From the NCBI GenBank assembly GCA_902805485.1, contig CADCTM010000503.1, positions 1-5,686 of the forward strand: a stretch of DNA of 5,686 nt, in the 5' to 3' direction. The translations under genes and the position numbers were made by a program. This stretch comes from an uncultured Coleofasciculus sp. (GTDB taxonomy: Bacteria > Cyanobacteriota > Cyanobacteriia > Cyanobacteriales > Coleofasciculaceae). This document shows positions 1-5,476 of this stretch, piece by piece; within the stretch, counting starts at the first letter, position 1, and each line of letters opens with the position of its first letter. Under the pieces are notes generated by a model. That model searched no databases, was not told where the DNA came from, and worked only from the letters and a program-made list of their open reading frames with translations.

Positions 1-199
1 ACCCTTTTCAGAAGCAATTACTTAAATCCGGATGGTTTTGAAAGTCCATCAGTCTAACCAGCTTTGTCTTTTTAGTTACTTTAATAACGGTTTATTAGTT
101 TAGTTTTACTTTTTTAAAGATAAACAACGTTTTAGTTGTTTATATAGATGAATTCTATTGTTTGAAAAACAAGTAATATTGCTCAAGTTTCCCTAAGCC

Positions 200-238
200 A
201 AAAAAATAGCTCTCTCGACATCTGCAGTACGAGAGAGC
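200..238 (-). terminator. Second minus-strand intrinsic terminator with no gene before it
   Basis: A perfect 9-bp stem (GCTCTCTCG at 209-217 with CGAGAGAGC at 230-238) and a 12-nt loop is followed, on the minus strand, by two bases and then seven U residues (plus-strand A-tract 200-206). The stem is GC-rich and continuous, so this is a strong intrinsic terminator. No recognisable minus-strand gene lies between it and the terminator at 539-578, so it either ends a non-coding transcript or backs up the upstream terminator. Confidence 0.75.
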
Positions 239-274
239 GTATAGCGCAATCTAAACAAAAGGTACACAACAAAG

Positions 275-290
275 GTGAAGATTTTGTGAA
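275..290. repeat. 16-mer repeat, left copy, with internal 11-bp periodicity
   Basis: GTGAAGATTTTGTGAA matches the copy at 624-639 at 15 of 16 positions. Each copy contains GTGAA twice, spaced 11 bp apart, the layout of binding sites for OmpR/PhoB-type regulators. On the minus strand this copy lies 36 nt before the terminator stem at 209-238. Confidence 0.6.
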
Positions 291-303
291 TTATGCATAA
301 TTC
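288..303. repeat. Perfect 16-bp palindrome
   Basis: GAATTATGCATAATTC is a perfect palindrome with no spacer. It overlaps the last three bases of the left 16-mer repeat. Such an uninterrupted dyad could be a dimeric-regulator site. It contains CATAAT (296-301), 5 of 6 to a -10 element on the plus strand, but no good -35 precedes it. Confidence 0.55.
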
Positions 304-538
304 TGCGGTGTCGCGGACTTTATACAGGAAGATACAATTAAACGTACTGTTCGACGCTGTAGACTAATTAGGTTTAGCCCGTGTCACTACCGCAGGTAAT
401 ACCAAGTTGCAGTCAAACGTAGTAGATAGGCGAGGCAAAAGTAAGGGGGACAAGGAAGAGAAAACACAAGATACGAACGCAACCTTGTATGAGTACTGAC
501 AGGACAGCAAACTCAAAATTTAGCACTACAGACTTGAT

Positions 539-578
539 AAAAAAATGCCTCTTCAGCTCGATTAGGACGAAAAGGCAT
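539..578 (-). terminator. Intrinsic terminator downstream of the 721-1827 gene
   Basis: Read on the minus strand, arms at 578-569 and 554-545 pair over ten positions, followed by seven U residues (plus-strand A-tract 539-545, whose last A also pairs at the base of the stem). The pair 572/551 is a U-G wobble in minus-strand RNA but a C-A mismatch in plus-strand RNA, which together with the adjoining U-tract fixes the direction. The loop is 14 nt. It lies about 140 nt past the stop of the saccharopine-dehydrogenase-like gene and is the best candidate for its end. Confidence 0.75.
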
Positions 579-623
579 CAACCGTCAAGTTTTTTAAGTT
601 CAAGAAAAGTGTAAAAGTTAAAT

Positions 624-639
624 GTGAAGACTTTGTGAA
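624..639. repeat. 16-mer repeat, right copy, with internal 11-bp periodicity
   Basis: GTGAAGACTTTGTGAA is the partner of the copy at 275-290, with one difference. Here the inner repeat extends to TGTGAAGA at 623-630 and 634-641. On the minus strand it lies between the stop of the saccharopine-dehydrogenase-like gene and the terminator stem, 45 nt before the stem. Confidence 0.6.
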
Positions 640-720
640 GAGGACGATCGCTTATCCTTGCTCCAGTTTAATCAATTAGTTTGAAAAACCTGTGCGCCTT
701 GGATTGAATACACCAAAAAC

Positions 721-1827
721 TCAGGATACCAGCTCAAAATTAATCTTAAGACCTCGGCTTTGCATCGTTTGCTCAAATAATGCTGTAGAAAGTGCTTGTT
801 CAACCGGCCAGACACCAGGCTTTTTCAGTTTACCCAATAGCATTAATTCCGCAATACTCCCAGTTCCAGCACCCGCCGCCACCGCTGTATTCTCATGCAC
901 CAACGTTGAACAGATGCGGCTAGATTTGCCTTCTTTTGTCCCCTGTACTTCGGAACGAATCGCCACACCTATACCACTAAAGCGATCGCTTACCGCCGTC
1001 ATCCGGTGACTGACATGGGACAAAAACTCAACACCGTTGGGATTTCTAATCCAAGAAGGCGGGAAGATATGAGCTGCAATCCAGGTGAGATGATTATAAA
1101 AATCAGGAACCGAACCGAACTTCGTAATCACCGTTTTCACAGGAAACGAATCAACCAGCGTAAACGCTTCTGGCATATCAAACCAATACACACCGGCATT
1201 GCCATAGGGTGACGGAAACTTAACTTTTTCGCGATTGCTATAGGGTTTCACAGTTTGCCATTGGTTATCGAGCCATGCTTCAAACGGCTGTTGCAACCCG
1301 AGAAACGTCGTCCGCATCACCGTAATCCCAGCACCACCGGAACCTGACACAACATAACTTAAATGAATCCGTTCTGCCTCATCCAACTGCTCGACATCAC
1401 GACGCACCATGCTGTTAGAAATACCTGGAAAAATTCCCGTATTTACAATCGCGGTGACTCCAGCAGCAGATGCCGCCTCGTTATAAGCTAAAGCCTTACG
1501 GGTAAAAGCTCGGTTGTCACTAACATCGAGATAGTTGACGCCTTCTTCAATGCAAGTCTTCAGGACAGTCGCGTCTCGGTAGACAAAGGGACCCGCACAG
1601 TGAATTACAAGATTATGAGAAGCGATCGCTTTTCTCAACTGCTCTGTATCTGCCAAATCCAAAGCTAAAAACCTCATCCGTGACTCAGCTTGTTGCAAAC
1701 TTGCCACCTCTGTTGCCACCTGACGCCCTGTCACGGTAATTTTTGCTTGCGTGTGGGTAATCAAGTCTTGGGCCACACTATTGCCAATTCGGCCGCGTCC
1801 TCCAAGAATCAAAATCTGGTCTGTCAT
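721..1827 (-). CDS. Saccharopine dehydrogenase-like NAD(P)-binding oxidoreductase, substrate unknown
   Basis: The 368-residue product opens with a Rossmann fold: ILILGGRGRIG (residues 5-15) contains GxGxxG at 10-15. It is followed by a second strand ending in TGR (33-35), whose basic residue hints at NADP(H) preference (inference). HCAGPF (76-81), YLDVSDN (99-105) and NTGIFPGISN (129-138) match the arrangement usual in the saccharopine dehydrogenase-like family: nucleotide-binding half, CAGPF loop, then a G-x-x-PG-x-x-N segment leading into the second domain. No signal peptide or membrane helix is evident, so a cytosolic soluble enzyme is expected. Many family members are not lysine-pathway enzymes, and nothing here points to saccharopine as substrate. 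The ATG at 1827 places the Rossmann strand four residues in, which is normal; no Shine-Dalgarno is visible. The gene lies downstream of crtO on the same strand but is separated by 157 bp and a terminator, so it probably has its own promoter. Fold family is secure; function is not. Confidence 0.9.
   Translation of the reverse strand: MTDQILILGGRGRIGNSVAQDLITHTQAKITVTGRQVATEVASLQQAESRMRFLALDLADTEQLRKAIASHNLVIHCAGPFVYRDATVLKTCIEEGVNYLDVSDNRAFTRKALAYNEAASAAGVTAIVNTGIFPGISNSMVRRDVEQLDEAERIHLSYVVSGSGGAGITVMRTTFLGLQQPFEAWLDNQWQTVKPYSNREKVKFPSPYGNAGVYWFDMPEAFTLVDSFPVKTVITKFGSVPDFYNHLTWIAAHIFPPSWIRNPNGVEFLSHVSHRMTAVSDRFSGIGVAIRSEVQGTKEGKSSRICSTLVHENTAVAAGAGTGSIAELMLLGKLKKPGVWPVEQALSTALFEQTMQSRGLKINFELVS
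982..989. repeat. HIP1 octamer GCGATCGC
   Basis: Perfect copy of the octamer over-represented in many cyanobacterial chromosomes, inside the saccharopine-dehydrogenase-like gene. It supports the taxonomic assignment and has no assigned local role. Confidence 0.85.
1622..1629. repeat. HIP1 octamer GCGATCGC
   Basis: Second perfect copy, also inside the saccharopine-dehydrogenase-like gene. Confidence 0.85.
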
Positions 1828-1836
1828 CGCTGCACT

Positions 1837-1851
1837 AGTAACATCGTTACT
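1837..1851. repeat. Dyad AGTAAC-ATC-GTTACT just upstream of the 721-1827 gene
   Basis: Perfect 6-bp inverted arms with a 3-bp centre lie 10-24 nt upstream of the minus-strand ATG at 1827. It could be an operator or a small leader hairpin near the ribosome-binding region. Its outer part, GTA-N7-TAC, misses the NtcA spacing of eight by one base. Confidence 0.35.
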
Positions 1852-1925
1852 TACTTATTTGAGCATTTATCACTTGTCATAATCATCAGTAACTAGGATG
1901 ACATCTTCTCTTAAAAAATTAGGGC

Positions 1926-1978
1926 AAAAAATCTTGTTCCCCCTTGCCTTAGGGGTTAGGGGGACGAATAGGCAAGAT
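1926..1978 (-). terminator. crtO intrinsic terminator (two-tier stem)
   Basis: On the minus strand, starting 7 nt after the crtO stop, an outer 6-bp stem (1973-1978 with 1931-1936) encloses an asymmetric internal loop and a 7-bp G/C stem (1958-1964 with 1938-1944). A run of six U follows (plus-strand A-tract 1926-1931). This should stop crtO transcription before the next gene. An alternative 7-bp stem, CTTGCCT (1943-1949) with AGGCAAG (1970-1976), is mutually exclusive with the main one. Confidence 0.7.
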
Positions 1979-1984
1979 ACCACC

Positions 1985-3682
1985 TCAATCTTTAGGCTTA
2001 AACACACCCTCAACTGCAGCTTGAACCTTACTACTAGCCTCTTTCAACTTTTGAGTGATTGGCTGTTGAGTATTTAGGAACACACGGGCGCAGTTGCGTC
2101 CCGGCATTCCAGAGATTGAACCGCCTGGATGAGTCCCTGCACCAGTTAGATATAAGTTATCAATCGGCGTTTTGTAGTTAGCAATTTCTGGCAAAGGACG
2201 GAAGAAGACCATCTGATCGAGGGTCATGTCCACATGGTAGTAGTTTCCCTTGTATGCCCCCAATCGCTCTCCGAGTTCTGCTGGGCTTTCCACGCGACGA
2301 GCCATAATCGCATTTTTAATGTTCGGCGCATAATCTGCCAATTTATCAATTACACGATCCGCTACTTTGTTTTTCAGTTCATCTGTCCAACCTGTACCCT
2401 TCAAACCTGTCCCTTCAGCGCCAGCAATCTGGTAAGGAGCAAAGAACTCAATCCATAACGTATGTTTTCCCTCGGGAGCCATTGACGGGTCTAGTACCGT
2501 TGGGACATCCAGATACATTGAGGGATTAGAGTCGGGAATATGACCCATCGTTGCCAGGGAGTGGGCTTCTTCTACATGAGCCACAGAATCGGCAATTAGC
2601 ACTGAGCCGATTAGGTATTCATCTTTGTGGTCAAACTTCTCGAAGCGGGGCACCTCTGATAGAGCGCAATCAATCTTGAGAATTGTTTCATTATTATTGA
2701 CAATGCGTCGTTCTAAGCGCTCGTGCAAGCCGGCATCGCTGGCGGGGATATCGCCGGGGTCAACCATTTGCAAGAATAAGCGTCTGGCATCAATATTGGA
2801 AATTACACCTTTGTTGGCACGGTATTCTTTGCCGCCTGCAACCCTGACACCCACAGCACGACCGTCATCCACTAAAACTTGCTCGACGTGCTGGTCGCAC
2901 AAGACCTCGCCGCCTTTACTCTTAATCAGCTTTAATAAGGCTTTAACCAGTGCGCCTGTCCCGCCACGGGGTCTAGCCATGCCAGGGTTATGACGTAATG
3001 ACATCATCATCGCCCCAATCGCGATCGTTTTTTGGGAAGGAGGCGCTCCTAATTCTGCGGCGAGTCTTGCCAGGGGAGCTTTGACGATCTCGGTATCAAA
3101 CCACTCGTTAAGAAGGTCTTCTGGACTGGTTAGCATATTACGAATCAAGTCCAGTGCTTTGTCAACGCCACCAATTACCGATAGTAGGTCTTTGATATTC
3201 TGCGCGCCATAGTTACCGGCGATATCAAGAATCGACTTGGGCGGCGCATTGAACATGGGAGTGATGGCTTTGGTGACGCGCTGCCAGTAGTCGATAAATT
3301 CAGCATATTTTTTCGCATCGCGATCGCTATATCGCGCAATCTCCGCGCAAGTCTTCTCAACCGACTTATGACCCAAGAAATATTTCCCATCCGGATGAGG
3401 GCAAAAGGTCACAGGGTCACAGAACAGGTATTCCAATCCGTATTTGTTGAGTTCTAATTCCTCAACGACTGGTCCTAAGTGAATAAACTCATGGTCGATC
3501 GCACAGAGGTTAAAGTTAAAGCCCGGTGCTTCTTGGGGCATGATTTCCTCGGTGGTTGCCGCACCACCAGGGACAGAGCGCTTTTCGAGTAGCAAAACAC
3601 TATAGCCCGCTTTTAGAAGATAAGAGGCACAAACTAGTCCGTTGTGACCCGCGCCAATAATAACAACATCATAAGTTTCCAT
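1985..3682 (-). CDS. crtO: CrtO-type beta-carotene ketolase (FAD-dependent, CrtI-like)
   Basis: The 565-residue protein adds a 4-keto group to beta-carotene, giving echinenone and in some cyanobacteria canthaxanthin. It belongs to the phytoene-desaturase/CrtI flavoprotein fold, unrelated to CrtW ketolases. The N-terminal dinucleotide-binding motif is VVIIGAGHNG (6-15), followed by an acidic strand end LLLEKR (30-35) and PGGAATTE (38-45). The family blocks AIDHEF (61-66), GLEYLFCDP (82-90), SPEDLLNEWFD (186-196), ARPRGGTGAL (236-245) and the C-terminal flavin motif YLTGAGTHPGGSISGMPGRN (511-530) are all as I recall them from Synechocystis CrtO (slr0088). Length is slightly greater than that protein (about 540 residues), the extra being a Lys/Gln/Ala-rich tail after residue 536. 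The ATG at 3682 sits five residues before the first beta-strand, as expected; only a weak purine stretch precedes it. The enzyme likely works at the membrane surface on lipid-dissolved carotene. It is divergent from the STAS gene and ends in its own terminator. Paralogous CrtO-like/CrtI-like oxidoreductases are the main alternative, judged unlikely. Confidence 0.93.
   Translation of the reverse strand: METYDVVIIGAGHNGLVCASYLLKAGYSVLLLEKRSVPGGAATTEEIMPQEAPGFNFNLCAIDHEFIHLGPVVEELELNKYGLEYLFCDPVTFCPHPDGKYFLGHKSVEKTCAEIARYSDRDAKKYAEFIDYWQRVTKAITPMFNAPPKSILDIAGNYGAQNIKDLLSVIGGVDKALDLIRNMLTSPEDLLNEWFDTEIVKAPLARLAAELGAPPSQKTIAIGAMMMSLRHNPGMARPRGGTGALVKALLKLIKSKGGEVLCDQHVEQVLVDDGRAVGVRVAGGKEYRANKGVISNIDARRLFLQMVDPGDIPASDAGLHERLERRIVNNNETILKIDCALSEVPRFEKFDHKDEYLIGSVLIADSVAHVEEAHSLATMGHIPDSNPSMYLDVPTVLDPSMAPEGKHTLWIEFFAPYQIAGAEGTGLKGTGWTDELKNKVADRVIDKLADYAPNIKNAIMARRVESPAELGERLGAYKGNYYHVDMTLDQMVFFRPLPEIANYKTPIDNLYLTGAGTHPGGSISGMPGRNCARVFLNTQQPITQKLKEASSKVQAAVEGVFKPKD
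3320..3327. repeat. HIP1 octamer GCGATCGC
   Basis: Third perfect copy, inside crtO. One-mismatch variants lie at 644-651, 3021-3028 and 4263-4270. Confidence 0.85.
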
Positions 3683-3850
3683 AAATCAAGCTCTCTGACC
3701 AGTGACTAGCTCAATTGTAAAGAAATGCAAAGCTTCGCTGGTCTATCACGGGAAAGAGATTGAGCTATGATTGTTTGCCAGTCCCAAACCCTCAAACCCT
3801 AATCCTTACTCCCCTCTCAATCGCTAGCTAGAGTTCAAAATCAAGCCTCA

Positions 3851-3895
3851 ACTTTCAGCATTTAGCAGTTTACCAATTAGAGTTTGGCTGAAAGT
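3851..3895. repeat. 9-bp inverted repeat over the STAS promoter -35 region
   Basis: ACTTTCAGC (3851-3859) and GCTGAAAGT (3887-3895) are perfect inverted copies with a 27-bp spacer. The right arm covers the proposed -35. It lies upstream of the predicted transcript, so a DNA-binding role would be more likely than an RNA structure. Confidence 0.5.
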
Positions 3896-3913
3896 AATTG
3901 CCACAGTTATACT
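3884..3913 (+). promoter_or_regulatory. Candidate sigma-70-type promoter of the STAS gene
   Basis: A -10-like TATACT at 3908-3913 (5 of 6 to consensus) and a -35-like TTGGCT at 3884-3889 (4 of 6) are separated by 18 bp. Transcription would begin near 3920, giving a leader of roughly 37 nt. The -35 lies within one arm of a 9-bp inverted repeat, and the -10 within a second dyad, so control at this promoter is plausible. This is sequence similarity only. Confidence 0.45.
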
Positions 3914-3918
3914 GGCAA
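3898..3918. repeat. Dyad TTGCCA-N9-TGGCAA centred on the STAS -10 element
   Basis: TTGCCA (3898-3903) and TGGCAA (3913-3918) are perfect inverted hexamers flanking the TATACT element. The position is typical of a repressor operator, but no regulator can be named from sequence. Confidence 0.4.
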
Positions 3919-3956
3919 AGTCTAGGTTCACATAACTAGTAAGTCTTAAGTAGGCT

Positions 3957-4283
3957 ATGAATCCTGTTGTAAAAGTTGTTCAACCCTCTGGAATCTTAGA
4001 CGGCACGAAAGCCGGTCAATTTCGTCAAGAAATCACTAGCCTTGTGGAATCTAATGTCGATATTGTATTGATTGATTTCAAAGACGTTACCTTCATGGAT
4101 AGTTCAGGTTTAGGGGCACTTGTCCTTGCACTGAAAACTGTTCGGGCTGCTGGCAGTAAGCTTTTTATTTGCTCGGTCAACGATCAGATAAAAATGTTAT
4201 TTGAACTGACGAGCATGGATCGTGTCTTTGAAATCTTTCCAAGTCGAGAGGACTTTGAGGGTGCGATCGTTGCCACTAACTAG
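3957..4283 (+). CDS. Single-domain STAS protein (anti-sigma-factor antagonist type)
   Basis: The 108-residue product is essentially one STAS domain (residues 4-104), the fold of SpoIIAA and RsbV. The signature block is LIDFKDVTFMDSSGLGALV (38-56). By alignment with Bacillus SpoIIAA, whose phosphorylated serine directly follows the Asp of D-S-S-G, the predicted phospho-site is Ser49, with Ser50 next to it. The preceding beta-strand IVLIDF and the following helix with LVLALK are typical, and no extra domain is attached. In the family, a serine kinase phosphorylates this residue and a PP2C-type phosphatase removes the phosphate; the free form then sequesters the kinase or another partner. The convergent neighbour 29 nt away encodes exactly such a phosphatase, making a cognate pair likely (inference). 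Cyanobacterial targets of such switches are mostly not classical sigma-B. ATG at 3957 is the natural start for the domain; only a weak, closely spaced TAGG precedes it. Confidence 0.93.
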   Translation: MNPVVKVVQPSGILDGTKAGQFRQEITSLVESNVDIVLIDFKDVTFMDSSGLGALVLALKTVRAAGSKLFICSVNDQIKMLFELTSMDRVFEIFPSREDFEGAIVATN

Positions 4284-4312
4284 TGACAGATTGCTCCTCC
4301 CCAAAGAACCTG

Positions 4313-5476
4313 TTAACTGAAGTTGATTTCTAGCAAAGACAAATCATCATCGAAATAGTCTTTGGGGTTCACTGCTTTCAGGGCGTGTAACACTGGGTCT
4401 AGGTTAGAAACACTTCGATTTCTACAGTCTGCTAATAACTCGACAAAAGGGTCAAGTCCCCAAATTGTGCCATCTGATTGATTAATCTCATAAATCCCAT
4501 CACTGAAGATGTACAGGGTGCTAGATTCTATTACTTCGCAGCATTCATCCGCATAGTCGGCATCAGGGAACATTCCGACGGGTAAGCCTCGTGTCTGTAA
4601 ACGTTGCACCTGAATATACGAAGCTGGCGAGCCGGAAAGCAAGATGGCGGGTGGATGTCCGGCGCTAGCGTAAACAAGTTGACGCTTCACCCGGTTATAT
4701 ACCCCGTACCAGATGGTAAAGTACTTATCATTGCGCTGAGTCATCTGGAACGTTTCATTCAGCCCGCGTAAAACATCGCTAGGTTGATAGTAATTAATTT
4801 GAGGGAGCGTTCGCGCCCGAAGTAAATTCAAGACAGAAAGGGTTGGTAATGCCGCGCGTAAGCCATGCCCTGAAGCATCAATTAGATAAATCGCCAAATG
4901 TTCTGAATCAAGCCAGTAGTAATCAAAGCCATCCCCCCCTAATTGACGAGAGGGGATGAATCGGGCATCGATGGTTACGGGTGGCTCCGTCATTCGGTCA
5001 GGAAGGATAGAACTCACATATTCCGCCGCTTCGGCTAGTTCTGCCTCCAAGAGCTGCTTTTGCTCCTGTAACTCGCGGTTTGCTTCATGTAACCTCAAGT
5101 TAGACCGGACTCGCGCTTCCAATTCAGGCATTTCGATCGGTTTGGACAAAAAGTCATCCGCACCAGCATCTAGCCCTTGAACACGATCCTCAAGTGCAAT
5201 TCGCGCCGTTAGCAGCACAAACATCGTCGTTGAAAGTTCTGGCGTTGCCTTAACTTGGCGGCAGACCTGAAGACCGGTCATTCCTGGCATATTCCAATCA
5301 CAAAGGACTAGTCCTGGACGTAACTTTCTTGCCTGAGCCAGACCTTCTTCGCCATCACTGGCAACTGAAACTTCATAACCCTGCTTATGAAGTGTCCGCT
5401 TCAGCAACATCTGAATCGCTGGATCGTCATCAATAATCAAAATTTGGTTCATAGCCGATAAGGTACTACAAGTCAT
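4313..5476 (-). CDS. Response regulator: receiver domain fused to SpoIIE/RsbU-type PP2C phosphatase
   Basis: Numbering follows the 387-residue product from the ATG at 5476. Residues 10-125 are a CheY-like receiver: acidic pocket DDD (16-18), phosphoacceptor Asp60 in CDWNMPG, Thr90 in LLTAR and Lys112 in FLSKP are all present, so it should be phosphorylated by a histidine kinase. Residues about 125-155 form a Glu/Gln/Leu-rich coiled-coil linker. Residues about 155-386 are a PP2C-type Ser/Thr phosphatase: GGDGFD (181-186), IDASGHG (200-206), AGHPP (273-277), GLPVG (298-302), FSDG (325-328) and the closing DDDLSLL (376-382) carry the metal-binding aspartates, so it looks catalytically intact. 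Unlike the Pseudomonas HsbR architecture there is no C-terminal kinase (HATPase) domain. The convergent STAS gene is the obvious substrate (inference). Met9 (start at 5452, giving MNQILIIDDD) resembles typical receiver starts more than Met1; neither has a Shine-Dalgarno, so the first eight residues are uncertain. Confidence 0.93.
   Translation of the reverse strand: MTCSTLSAMNQILIIDDDPAIQMLLKRTLHKQGYEVSVASDGEEGLAQARKLRPGLVLCDWNMPGMTGLQVCRQVKATPELSTTMFVLLTARIALEDRVQGLDAGADDFLSKPIEMPELEARVRSNLRLHEANRELQEQKQLLEAELAEAAEYVSSILPDRMTEPPVTIDARFIPSRQLGGDGFDYYWLDSEHLAIYLIDASGHGLRAALPTLSVLNLLRARTLPQINYYQPSDVLRGLNETFQMTQRNDKYFTIWYGVYNRVKRQLVYASAGHPPAILLSGSPASYIQVQRLQTRGLPVGMFPDADYADECCEVIESSTLYIFSDGIYEINQSDGTIWGLDPFVELLADCRNRSVSNLDPVLHALKAVNPKDYFDDDLSLLEINFS

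Larger units (their letters stand above)
58..720. other. Long non-coding region with terminators and repeats, possible small RNA
   Basis: No convincing protein gene is visible on either strand. The left part (about 60-200) is very AT-rich and holds weak hairpins at 120-143 (9-bp arms) and 158-172 (6-bp arms). The right part carries the two minus-strand terminators, the paired 16-mers and the palindrome described separately. A 7-bp inverted pair, CTGCGGT (303-309) with ACCGCAG (389-395), could close a structured domain in an RNA read across 300-396. The longest open stretches are about 40-50 codons without good starts or ribosome sites. Confidence 0.5.

Noticed and set aside
120..172. AT-rich hairpins at 120-143 and 158-172 as terminators
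   Set aside because: The stems are weak A/T pairs without an adjoining U-tract on either strand.
364..519. Minus-strand open stretch of about 50 codons between the two terminators
   Set aside because: It has no ATG and no ribosome-binding site, and only TTG codons could start it. It is rich in Ser/Leu/Cys from a pyrimidine tract; kept only as part of the possible non-coding RNA.
489..614. Plus-strand 41-codon open frame starting at ATG 489
   Set aside because: It runs through the minus-strand terminator hairpin, has no ribosome-binding site, and its composition does not resemble a conserved protein.
692..1009. Plus-strand open frame of 105 codons overlapping the saccharopine-dehydrogenase-like gene
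   Set aside because: It is antisense to a clear enzyme gene, has no recognisable motif and is best seen as a shadow. The same holds for the other short frames opposite crtO and the phosphatase gene.
1838..1850. NtcA-type site GTA-N8-TAC
   Set aside because: The spacing is seven, not eight, and no -10 element at the usual distance is evident.
1985..3682. Assignment as phytoene desaturase CrtI or carotene isomerase CrtH
   Set aside because: The internal blocks (AIDHEF, GLEYLFCDP, SPEDLLNEWFD) match CrtO; CrtI and CrtH share only the flavin-binding ends.
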